Source: Myxococcota bacterium
GTDB taxonomy: Bacteria > Myxococcota > B64-G9
Assembly (NCBI GenBank): GCA_022710975.1
Contig: JAKLGA010000004.1
Location: 1-64,000, forward strand
Reading direction: 5' to 3'
Length of the DNA stretch: 64,000 nucleotides
Made by a program: the position numbers and the translations under genes. Below the pieces are notes generated by a model. The model did no database searches. It was given only the letters and a program-made list of their open reading frames with translations, and was not told the DNA's origin. Below, one piece after another: positions 44,691 through 52,832 of this stretch (within the stretch, counting starts at the first letter, position 1; each line of letters starts with the position of its first letter).

Positions 44691-46354
44691 GAATAATAAC
44701 AACGGAAACAGAGGTGTTCCGAGGTTGGGATTCGATTGCGAATGCTTGTATCGCTATGGGCCCCAAGAGAGTTCTTCGGTCGGTCACCATCGGTGCATAT
44801 CTATCCCAGAATGACAACGGAGGCCTATTCCTGGGTGGCCAATGCCATAACTACTGTAATCATCACTTGCTTGTAAGAATCTTAGCCAGATCATGGCTCG
44901 ACAATCCGACTATAGAAGACAGCGGAGTTACCTTACAGAACGACGAAATTTCGATTCTGCAGAGTATTCTTAGGCAGATCAATGAGTTGGTAGGACACAA
45001 ATTGGAACTCGGTTCAGACCTTATCGCCTCTGTAGACAGTTTTGAGAGAAGAAGGAATAAGGCACTTCCAATTCTGTTAGAGATGTACCTCACGCTTAGG
45101 CGGCGAATTGATCCGATTAGAAGCAACGTGGCCAGAGCATGGTATTTCATTCACACTGGACAACAATCAACAGACGTTAGAATCAAGCAGTCAGTTATGG
45201 CTCTTGGGCGTCCTTTGATGGATACGGTTTTCCACTCAATCGAGCGCTATCTGTTTCACTATCTGGCAATGTTTGTCTCTCGAGGATGGATTGATGATGT
45301 CTACACGAAATTCTCTTCAGTCGGAACTCGTGAACAAATCGAAGCTCTGTTGGGGTGGTACTGTAAGGACATGGATTCGGTAGTCGGCGATTGGGAATCA
45401 ATCAGAGCATTTCCGTTTCGTGGCCTTGAGAGTCCGTTTTCACGAGAACCAATATGCAGAATGGGGGACGTGCTAGTTGCCCCTGACCCAGGCGCTCTGT
45501 TCTCCGGCCTGTTGGAGAGAATGATACTCGAACTATCGTGCGAATTTTCTGGGGATACCAAGAAGGAGAGCATTGCGAGGACGCTTGTTGGGTATCTTCT
45601 GGAGGACTATGTCGGAATGCTGTTGGGGAACATCCAGTCGGAATCCGATGGACCCGCTGTCCTGAGGAGTTTTCAATACCAGGACGGGAATGATACTCTG
45701 GATTCGCCCGATTTCTTTGTGATAGATGGTGGCATCGTGGTGATTGAGGTCAAGGCAAGCCGAATGCCTTTTCCTATCCCACTGCTAGACGTGGAGGGAT
45801 TATACAAAGAATGGCTCAGAGAGGTTTGTGGCGCGCGAGCCGACAGGAGACCACTGCGTCAGTTCCATAAGTTTATCCGATCCTGGGCAAGAAACAACTC
45901 CGAAATACGAAGTCAGGTGGGATCATTCCCTGGTCTTGACCGTTTGGTCTATCTGATTGTCTGTCCTGAAGACGTGCCATTTTTTACGAATAGTCTGTAT
46001 TTCCGACATGGAAGATTGCCTGATGGGTTTGAGACCGGCGTGTCTGGAATTGCAGGCAGGACGCTTGTGGTTTCGATGCATGATCTGGAGGTCCTTTGTC
46101 GAGTAGCTATGCTTGGAAGACGTGGAGGTGGGGTTTTCCATTTGGTTGATGACTATACTGGGTATTTGAGAGATAGCAATGGGTTGACAATGAATGGAGA
46201 TACAGATGCGAAGGCTGTTCTCCCGAGATTGGCGGAGTACCTGACCGCGCGGTTTCCAGAGCATGCAGAGGTGAAGCCCGACTTGCTTTCCGATGTATTC
46301 AAAGAAGCCACTGACAGGGCCATTAGGGAAGTCTTCAGAAGGGACGAGGTGTGA
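44687..46354 (+). CDS. PD-(D/E)XK-like nuclease candidate, 555 aa, TTG start
   Basis: The TTG at 44687 overlaps the stop of the drmD fragment (TTGA) and has GGGAG upstream. Downstream ATG 44756 is an alternative without a ribosome binding site. Near residues 330-365 the acidic/Lys pattern S-P-D-F-F-V...V-V-I-E-V-K-A-S matches a PD-(D/E)XK core, with an E (L-E-D-Y) before it. The rest is helical and unrecognised. GC is much lower than the drmD fragment, so the gene was joined to the drmD promoter by recombination. It may be a defence effector nuclease under drmD-type control. Confidence 0.6.
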   Translation: MRIITTETEVFRGWDSIANACIAMGPKRVLRSVTIGAYLSQNDNGGLFLGGQCHNYCNHHLLVRILARSWLDNPTIEDSGVTLQNDEISILQSILRQINELVGHKLELGSDLIASVDSFERRRNKALPILLEMYLTLRRRIDPIRSNVARAWYFIHTGQQSTDVRIKQSVMALGRPLMDTVFHSIERYLFHYLAMFVSRGWIDDVYTKFSSVGTREQIEALLGWYCKDMDSVVGDWESIRAFPFRGLESPFSREPICRMGDVLVAPDPGALFSGLLERMILELSCEFSGDTKKESIARTLVGYLLEDYVGMLLGNIQSESDGPAVLRSFQYQDGNDTLDSPDFFVIDGGIVVIEVKASRMPFPIPLLDVEGLYKEWLREVCGARADRRPLRQFHKFIRSWARNNSEIRSQVGSFPGLDRLVYLIVCPEDVPFFTNSLYFRHGRLPDGFETGVSGIAGRTLVVSMHDLEVLCRVAMLGRRGGGVFHLVDDYTGYLRDSNGLTMNGDTDAKAVLPRLAEYLTARFPEHAEVKPDLLSDVFKEATDRAIREVFRRDEV

Positions 46355-46557
46355 ATTGTTGGACTGCTGCTAGTGCTGCTGACGGCTCACAGAGCCTACG
46401 ATGTTGTCGGTTGGGTATTTTACGACAAGATGGTCTACTTGCTCTGTTTCCGATTGCGCAGGATGCTGGAGCATCGGAAGAACTCTGACTGACATCTGCC
46501 TAGAGCGACCGATGGCATTCGCCACGGAGCGGTATGTTCTGGGTGAAGGGAACAGTG

Positions 46558-46594
46558 CCCCGGACAACTCGGTGAAGCAACGGGTTGTCCGGGG
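46558..46594. terminator. 11-bp stem hairpin downstream of the small Cys-rich gene
   Basis: CCCCGGACAAC and GTTGTCCGGGG pair perfectly around a 15-nt loop. It lies immediately beyond the stop of the leftward gene at 46604 and about 200 bp after the nuclease-like gene, so it could stop transcripts from both sides. It has no T-run. Confidence 0.5.
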
Positions 46595-46603
46595 CGGGAT
46601 CAC

Positions 46604-46798
46604 TTATTTGGTCGGCATTCTCATGTTACATCGACAGCAGAAATACAGGAGCGTGCTGTTCTTGTCGTCAAGTTCAGACTCTTGGATGATTTCTTCGTAT
46701 TCCGCGTCTTTTTCTTCCTCGGTAGTGGCGCAATTCGTGCAGACAACATCGTCATTGAGACGGTATCCAACGATTTCTTCGGAATTCACGCAAGGCAT
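46604..46798 (-). CDS. Small Cys-rich protein, 64 aa
   Basis: The ATG at 46798 follows GAAAGGACACTCTG. Cysteines occur as C-T-N-C near residue 21 and C-C-R-C near residue 57, separated by a very acidic stretch, so a zinc-bound mini-domain is likely. It is the only gene between the nuclease-like gene and the XRE regulator and is low in GC. Function unknown. An anti-repressor or regulator role would fit the place but is speculation. Confidence 0.5.
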   Translation of the reverse strand: MPCVNSEEIVGYRLNDDVVCTNCATTEEEKDAEYEEIIQESELDDKNSTLLYFCCRCNMRMPTK

Positions 46799-46943
46799 CA
46801 GAGTGTCCTTTCGGCTTGGTGTTTCTTGAAGTTTACCCATATTGTAGTTGCCAAAGAATAGATGGATTCACTGGCATGGCGATCGAAGCTGAAAAGGACA
46901 ACTGGAGTGATATGGCCTCTGTCTGGATTGCCTCCTTGAGAAG

Positions 46944-47255
46944 TTACTGTTTATCTTCACTGAATGCTGCCTTAAGTAGGAAGTAGAGAGCTATCCCGAC
47001 ACCGGCACCAACCAATAGGCCGATCGCGATCTTGCCGATGTTGGACTGCCTCTTCATGGCCTTTCTGAACGAATCAAGCAGTGCTTCCTGGTGGGGCGTT
47101 GGGGTCAGGTGACCACGTTCCCACTTTGAGACCGTAAGAGGATGTACGCCAAGCAACTGCCCCAGATGAGTCTGGGTCATCTCGAGTCCGTTGCGGATAG
47201 CGGCTATCTCTTTACCGGTCATTCTTCCTAGCCTCTCAGGTCGAGCCTCACTCAT
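46944..47255 (-). CDS. XRE-family regulator with C-terminal membrane helix, 103 aa
   Basis: The HTH covers residues 12-65 (M-T-G-K-E-I-A-A-I-R-N-G-L-E-M-T-Q...V-S-K-W-E-R-G-H). A hydrophobic segment at about 78-96 (I-A-I-G-L-L-V-G-A-G-V-G-I-A-L-Y-F-L-L) would anchor it in the membrane, which is unusual for this family. It is divergent from the helicase operon and has repeats over its own start region, so it probably controls itself and perhaps the defence operon. Confidence 0.75.
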   Translation of the reverse strand: MSEARPERLGRMTGKEIAAIRNGLEMTQTHLGQLLGVHPLTVSKWERGHLTPTPHQEALLDSFRKAMKRQSNIGKIAIGLLVGAGVGIALYFLLKAAFSEDKQ

Positions 47256-47292
47256 TGGGTTCAGGGATAACCCAAGAGATGACCCAAGAGAT
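47255..47292. promoter_or_regulatory. Likely operator of the XRE regulator
   Basis: TTGGGTT (47255-47261) and AACCCAA (47269-47275) form a 7-bp inverted repeat touching the ATG. The unit [AG]ACCCAAGAGAT then repeats directly at 47269-47280 and 47281-47292. This is the usual look of an autoregulatory Cro/C1-type operator. Confidence 0.55.
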
Positions 47293-47494
47293 AAGCCAAG
47301 GCTAAGAGTGTGTCAAGAAGAAAATTTGGGATGCTCCCATTCTTGAGTGCGAGGGGTTCTGGATCGGTGTTGAAGGTAGGTATCAAACTCGTGCCGGCTG
47401 CGAATACGCTTCAGCCAGCGACTAGAAGTGCGTGATGGTCGTTTGGATGAGCATTTGGGATGGCACGCCGGCCACAGTTCCCCTGAATCTGCCA

Positions 47495-47580
47495 GGGTCC
47501 TGTCGTACCCACCTGCTACCCTGGTTTTTGGCACTTGAGCGTTGAGTTTTGGCCCCGGGTCTGGGTACGATGCCTGGGCG
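47495..47580 (+). promoter_or_regulatory. Defence-operon promoter, copy 2
   Basis: Near-copy of 44087-44172. -35 TTGAGT (47542-47547), 18-bp spacer, -10 TACGAT (47566-47571). An inverted repeat CCAGGGT (47492-47498) and ACCCTGG (47518-47524) lies just upstream of the -35 box and could bind a regulator. It starts the six-gene defence operon, whose first ATG is at 47655. Confidence 0.7.
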
Positions 47581-47654
47581 TCATGAAAGCCAGCGTGAGG
47601 TAGGGCTCGGGAAAGGGATGCTGCCAGCACAGCCTCAGCGAGAAGGAGTCGGCG

Positions 47655-50600
47655 ATGGACGTGTTCGAGCTCCGCAAGAAGCTGGTCAAGGACTACGCCA
47701 ACTACGTCCAGAGCTTCATCCAGATCGCCGACCCACGCATCCAGCACCACGTCCAGGACGAGCTCGAGCGCGGGGTCCTGTGGCCCGAACCGCTCATCCA
47801 GCTGAATCCAGCCTTCGAGCCGGGCGACTGGATCGACGAGCTGGCCGCAAGCGGCGTTCTTCACGAGGAGTGCAAGCGGATCTTCCGCATCAAGCCGGAA
47901 CTCACCGGGGACGGGAAGCCGCTCCGCCTCCACAAGCACCAGGCTGACGCTGTTCGCACGGCCCGGACAGGCGCCAACTACGTGCTCACCACCGGCACCG
48001 GCTCCGGGAAGAGCCTGGCCTACATCATCCCCGCGGTGGACCTGGTGCTCCGAGAAGGCCCGGGCAAAGGCATCAAGGCCATCATCGTCTACCCCATGAA
48101 CGCCCTGGCCAACAGCCAGATCGGCGAGCTCCAGAAGTTCCTGGGCCATGGCTACCCGGACGGCAAGGGCCCGATTACCTTTGCCCGCTACACCGGACAG
48201 GAGAAGGACGAAGAGAAGAACGCCATCTGCGCCAATCCGCCGGACATCCTGCTCACCAACTTCGTCATGCTCGAGCTCATCATGACGCGTCCTGCGGAGA
48301 AGAACCTTATCAAGGCCGCCCAGGGGCTGCGTTTCCTGGTACTGGACGAGCTCCACACCTACCGCGGCCGGCAGGGCGCGGACGTGGCCATGCTCATCCG
48401 CCGCACCCGCGACAGGCTGGCGGCCACCAAGCTCCAGTGCGTGGGCACCTCGGCGACGTTGGCTGGCCCCGGGTCCCTCGAGGAGCAAAGGGCCGAGGTG
48501 GCTCGGGTGGCCGGGTTGCTCTTCGGCGCCAAGGTGGAACCGGAGCACGTGATCGGGGAGACCCTGCGCCGGCTGACCCCCGAGCGGGACGCCAAGGATC
48601 CCGCCTTCGTGCAGGAGCTCGCCGCCCGAGTTGGCAATCCCGAGCGGAAGCCCCCCGCGGAGTTCGCCGCGTTCATCAAGGACCCGCTTTCGAGCTGGAT
48701 CGAGAGCACCTTCGGCCTGGCCCAGGAGAACGTCACTGGACGCCTCGTCCGCAGCAAGCCTCGCAGCGTGTCCAGCGCAGACGGCGCGGGCAGAGATCTC
48801 CACGAGCTCACGAAGGTCCCGCTGGATCGCTGCATCGCGGCCATCCAGGAGGGGCTGCTCGGTGGGTACACCTGCTCTCCGAACCCGGAGACCGGTTTCC
48901 CGGCCTTCGCCTTCCGCCTGCACCAGTTCATCAGCCGCGGGGACGCGGTCTACGCCTCGCTCGAGGCCGAGGACAAGCGCCACATCACCCTGCAGGGCCA
49001 GCAGTTCGTGCCTGGCGACCGCGAGCGCATCCTCCTGCCCACGGTCTTCTGCCGCGAATGCGGCCAGGAGTACTACAGCGTCCGGATGCGCCGGGACCCC
49101 AAGACCGGCAAGCGGTCCTTCGAACAGCGCGACCTGACCGACAGGCGCAAGGACGACCAGAGCGAGCCCGGCTACCTTCACCTGAGCTCGACCAGACCCT
49201 GGCCCTCGGCGCTCGATGAGGTCATCGAGCGAATTCCCGAGGACTGGGTCGAAGAGCACCGCGGAGCTCTGCGGGTGCGCAAGGACCGGCGCGAGGACCT
49301 ACCCCAGCCCATCCGGGTCAGCGCGGACGGCCTGGAGGCGGAGACCGGCCTCGACGGCCACTACTTGCGCGCACCTTTCCGCTTCTGCCTCCAGTGCGGG
49401 GTAGCCTATGGCCACAGGCAGCGCTCCGACTTCGGCAAGCTGTCCTCGCTCGGTTCCGAAGGCCGCAGCACCGCCACCACCATCCTGAGCCTGTCCGCGG
49501 TGCGCCAGCTCCGGGCCATCAGCTCGCTGCCCAAGAAGGCCCGGAAGCTCCTGAGCTTCACCGACAACCGCCAGGACGCCTCCCTGCAGGCAGGCCACTT
49601 CAACGACTTCGTCGAGATCGGGCTGCTGCGCTCGGCGCTCTACAAGGCCTGCGCAACGGCCGGAAAGGAAGGGTTGCGCCACGAGGACCTGCCTCAGCAG
49701 CTCTTCACGGCCCTGAACCTGCCCCTCGAGATGTACGCCAGCGACGCCGCGGTGCGCTTCCAGCCGCTCGAGGACACGAAGCGCGCCCTGCGCTACGTCC
49801 TCGAGTACCGCATCTACCGTGACCTGCAGCGCGGCTGGCGTGTCACGGCGCCGAACCTCGAACAGTGCGGGTTGCTGACCATCGACTACCTCTCCCTCGA
49901 AGACCTCTGCAAGGCAGAGGATGTCTGGAACCCGTGTCACGCTGCGCTGGCGACCGCCACGCCGGCGAGGCGGGTCGAGGTGTGCAGGACGCTCCTCGAC
50001 TTCATGCGGCGCAGCCTGGCCATCAAGGCGGCTGTGCTCACCCGGGAGATGCAGGAGAAGATCCGCAGCCTGAGCAGCCAGCGACTGAGAGGCTCCTGGG
50101 CCATCGACGATCAGGAGAGCATGGAGTACGCGGCCGTGCTCTTCCCCCGTGGCACCCGTGGCGGCAAGGACCACGGGGGCTGGGTGTTCCTGTCGCCCCG
50201 CGGCGGCTTCGGGCAGTACCTCCGGCGGGCCTCGACCTTCAAGGAGTATGGCCAGAAGATCTCCCTCGACGAGACGCAGGTCATCTGCGTCCAGCTCCTC
50301 GAGGCCTTGCGTGTGGCGGGACTCGTGGAGGTGGCCGCGCCGGCCGAGAAAGAAGAGGACGTACCCGGCTACCAGTTGCTGGCCGCAGGGATGGTCTGGC
50401 GGGCAGGAGAAGGGACCACGGCCTACCACGATCCGATCCGCATCCCACGGCCCGCCGTGGGGGGCGGACGGACCAACCAGTTTTTCCTGGAGTTCTACAA
50501 GGCCATGGCCGAGACGGTGCTCGGCGTCGAGGCCCGCGAGCACACGGCCCAGGTCCAGGCCAAGGAACGAGAGTTCAGAGAACAGGAGTTCCGCGAGGGG

Positions 50601-52832
50601 CGCCTGCCGATCCTGTACTGCTCGCCCACCATGGAGCTGGGCGTCGACATCGCCGAGCTGAACGCGGTCAACCTGCGCAACATCCCGCCAACCCCGGCCA
50701 ACTACGCACAGCGCAGCGGCCGAGCAGGCCGGAGCGGCCAGCCGGCCCTGGTCTTCTCGTACTGCTCGACCGGCAGCTCGCACGATCAGTACTTCTTCAA
50801 GCGCCCGGGCCTGATGGTGGGCGGTGCAGTGAGCCCGCCGCGCATGGACCTGGCCAACGAGGACCTGATCCGCGCCCACCTGCACGCCATCTGGCTGGCA
50901 GAGACCGGCCTTCCGCTCGGGAACTCACTCAAGGAGATCCTGGAGGTCGACGGAGACGCGCCCACGCTGGCTTTGAAGGAGCATGTCATCATCGACGTGA
51001 AGTCCCTCAACCCACGCGATCGGACTCTGATGAGGTTCCTGCGGGTGTTGGGCGGCCTGGAGTCCAATCTCGTCGAGGGTGGGTGGTACACCCCAGATTG
51101 GGCGAGCGCGGAGCTGGCCAAGGTCAACCTGAGCTTCGACCAGGCCTGCAATCGCTGGCGGAGCCTGTACCGCTCGGCTTTGAGCCAGTTCGATTCGCAG
51201 AACAAGGTGATCGCCGACGCCTCGCGGAGCCAGACCGACAAATCGCTGGCCAAGCGGCTGCGCAACGAGGCCGAGGCGCAGCTCCAGCTCCTGACCGATT
51301 CCCAGAACCTCTACCAGGCTGACTTCTACAGCTACCGGTACTTCGCCAGCGAGGGCTTCCTGCCTGGCTACAACTTCCCGCGCCTGCCCCTCTCGGCCTT
51401 CATCCCGGGTCGGAACCGGCTCAGGGACGAGTACCTGTCCCGCCCACGGTTCCTGGCCATCTCCGAGTTCGGCCCTCGCGCGCTCGTCTACCACGAGGGC
51501 TCGAAGTACATCATCAACCGCGTCATCATGCCTGTGCGCGAAGAGTCAGACTTGCTCACCTCGACGGCCAAGCGCTGCGAGAGCTGCGGTTATCTCCACC
51601 CGGTGCAGGCCGGTCCGGCGCCGGATCTTTGCCAGCGCTGCAAGCAGCCCCTGCCTCCGGCCTACACCAACCTGTTCCGGCTCCAGAACGTGGCCACCCG
51701 GCGGCGCGACAAGATCAACTCCGACGAGGAGGAGCGCCTGCGCCTGGGCTACGACATCCTCACCGGGGTGCGCTTCGCCGAGCAGCAGGGCAGCCTGGTG
51801 CTCAGGACGGGCGAGCTGGTCCAGGGCGGCGCGGTCGTCGGGCACCTCTCCTACGGCCACGCCTCGACCCTGTGGCGCATGAACCTGGGCTGGGCCCGGC
51901 GGGGTGCACAGACCCAGCCTGGCTTCCTGCTGGATGTGGAGCGCGGCTACTGGGCCAAGGACAACCAGGGCGAGGAAGACGGCGAGGACGACCCGCTGAG
52001 CCCCAGGCAGGCCCGGGTCATCCCGTTCGTGGAGGACCGCCGCAACAGCCTGCTGCTGGAGTTCAACGGCCAGCTCCCGGTGGCCGTGGTGGCCTCGCTC
52101 GAGGCGGCGCTGAAGAGCGCCATCCAGATCGAGTACCAGCTCGAGGACAACGAGCTGGCGGTCGAGGCCCTGCCCAAGCCCGAGGACCGGCGGCTGATCC
52201 TGCTCTATGAGTCCTCCGAGGGTGGAGCCGGGGTGCTCCGTCGCCTGGTCGACGACCCCGGCGCTTTCGCCCAGGTCGCTCGCCGGGCCCTGGAGGTGTG
52301 CCACTTCAACCCCGAGACCGGGGAAGACCTGCACCGGGCTCCGGGTGCCCGGGAGGACTGCGAGGCGGCCTGCTACGACTGCTTGATGAGCTACTCCAAC
52401 CAGCCGGACCACCGCCTGCTCGATCGCAAGGCCATCCGGGCCCTCCTGCAGAGTTTCGCCGGCTCCGAGGTCAAGGCCTCTCCGAGCGCCCTGCCGCGAA
52501 CCGAGCACCTGGCCAGGCTCCTCAAGCTGGCCGGCTCGAAGCTGGAGGAGAGCTGGCTGCACTTCATCGACGAGCTCGATCTCAAGCTCCCGTCCCGCGG
52601 CCAGGTGTTCATCGCGGACGGCAAGACCCGGCCCGACTTCCTGTACGACGACTGCCTTGCGGCCATCTACGTGGACGGCCCTCCCCACGACTTCCCGGAG
52701 CGGCACCAGCGCGACAAGCAGCAGGAGGCCGTCCTGAAGAACCTCGGCTACCAGGTGATCCGGTTCCATCACCAGGACGACTGGCAGGCGATCGTCGACA
52801 AGTACCCCAGCGTGTTCGGGAGCAAGAAATGA
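47655..52832 (+). CDS. DEAD/DEAH-type SF2 helicase with DUF1998-like region and C-terminal nuclease-like domain
   Basis: 1725 aa. Walker A T-G-T-G-S-G-K-S at 113-120, Walker B D-E-L-H at 231-234, S-A-T-L near 265. The second RecA domain has M-E-L-G-V-D-I-A-E near 990 and Q-R-S-G-R-A-G-R near 1018. Zinc-type CxxC pairs occur near 470, 575, 1310 and, as the DUF1998/MZB-like cluster C-E-A-A-C-Y-D-C, near 1568. The last 75 residues (R-P-D-F-L-Y...A-I-Y-V-D-G-P...G-Y-Q-V-I-R-F) look like a Vsr/DUF559-type PD-(D/E)XK fold. In DISARM the helicase DrmA and the DUF1998 protein DrmB are separate; here the functions appear fused. DruE of Druantia is another comparable giant. RBS AAGGAG. Its stop overlaps the next ATG. 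Confidence 0.8.
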   Translation: MDVFELRKKLVKDYANYVQSFIQIADPRIQHHVQDELERGVLWPEPLIQLNPAFEPGDWIDELAASGVLHEECKRIFRIKPELTGDGKPLRLHKHQADAVRTARTGANYVLTTGTGSGKSLAYIIPAVDLVLREGPGKGIKAIIVYPMNALANSQIGELQKFLGHGYPDGKGPITFARYTGQEKDEEKNAICANPPDILLTNFVMLELIMTRPAEKNLIKAAQGLRFLVLDELHTYRGRQGADVAMLIRRTRDRLAATKLQCVGTSATLAGPGSLEEQRAEVARVAGLLFGAKVEPEHVIGETLRRLTPERDAKDPAFVQELAARVGNPERKPPAEFAAFIKDPLSSWIESTFGLAQENVTGRLVRSKPRSVSSADGAGRDLHELTKVPLDRCIAAIQEGLLGGYTCSPNPETGFPAFAFRLHQFISRGDAVYASLEAEDKRHITLQGQQFVPGDRERILLPTVFCRECGQEYYSVRMRRDPKTGKRSFEQRDLTDRRKDDQSEPGYLHLSSTRPWPSALDEVIERIPEDWVEEHRGALRVRKDRREDLPQPIRVSADGLEAETGLDGHYLRAPFRFCLQCGVAYGHRQRSDFGKLSSLGSEGRSTATTILSLSAVRQLRAISSLPKKARKLLSFTDNRQDASLQAGHFNDFVEIGLLRSALYKACATAGKEGLRHEDLPQQLFTALNLPLEMYASDAAVRFQPLEDTKRALRYVLEYRIYRDLQRGWRVTAPNLEQCGLLTIDYLSLEDLCKAEDVWNPCHAALATATPARRVEVCRTLLDFMRRSLAIKAAVLTREMQEKIRSLSSQRLRGSWAIDDQESMEYAAVLFPRGTRGGKDHGGWVFLSPRGGFGQYLRRASTFKEYGQKISLDETQVICVQLLEALRVAGLVEVAAPAEKEEDVPGYQLLAAGMVWRAGEGTTAYHDPIRIPRPAVGGGRTNQFFLEFYKAMAETVLGVEAREHTAQVQAKEREFREQEFREGRLPILYCSPTMELGVDIAELNAVNLRNIPPTPANYAQRSGRAGRSGQPALVFSYCSTGSSHDQYFFKRPGLMVGGAVSPPRMDLANEDLIRAHLHAIWLAETGLPLGNSLKEILEVDGDAPTLALKEHVIIDVKSLNPRDRTLMRFLRVLGGLESNLVEGGWYTPDWASAELAKVNLSFDQACNRWRSLYRSALSQFDSQNKVIADASRSQTDKSLAKRLRNEAEAQLQLLTDSQNLYQADFYSYRYFASEGFLPGYNFPRLPLSAFIPGRNRLRDEYLSRPRFLAISEFGPRALVYHEGSKYIINRVIMPVREESDLLTSTAKRCESCGYLHPVQAGPAPDLCQRCKQPLPPAYTNLFRLQNVATRRRDKINSDEEERLRLGYDILTGVRFAEQQGSLVLRTGELVQGGAVVGHLSYGHASTLWRMNLGWARRGAQTQPGFLLDVERGYWAKDNQGEEDGEDDPLSPRQARVIPFVEDRRNSLLLEFNGQLPVAVVASLEAALKSAIQIEYQLEDNELAVEALPKPEDRRLILLYESSEGGAGVLRRLVDDPGAFAQVARRALEVCHFNPETGEDLHRAPGAREDCEAACYDCLMSYSNQPDHRLLDRKAIRALLQSFAGSEVKASPSALPRTEHLARLLKLAGSKLEESWLHFIDELDLKLPSRGQVFIADGKTRPDFLYDDCLAAIYVDGPPHDFPERHQRDKQQEAVLKNLGYQVIRFHHQDDWQAIVDKYPSVFGSKK

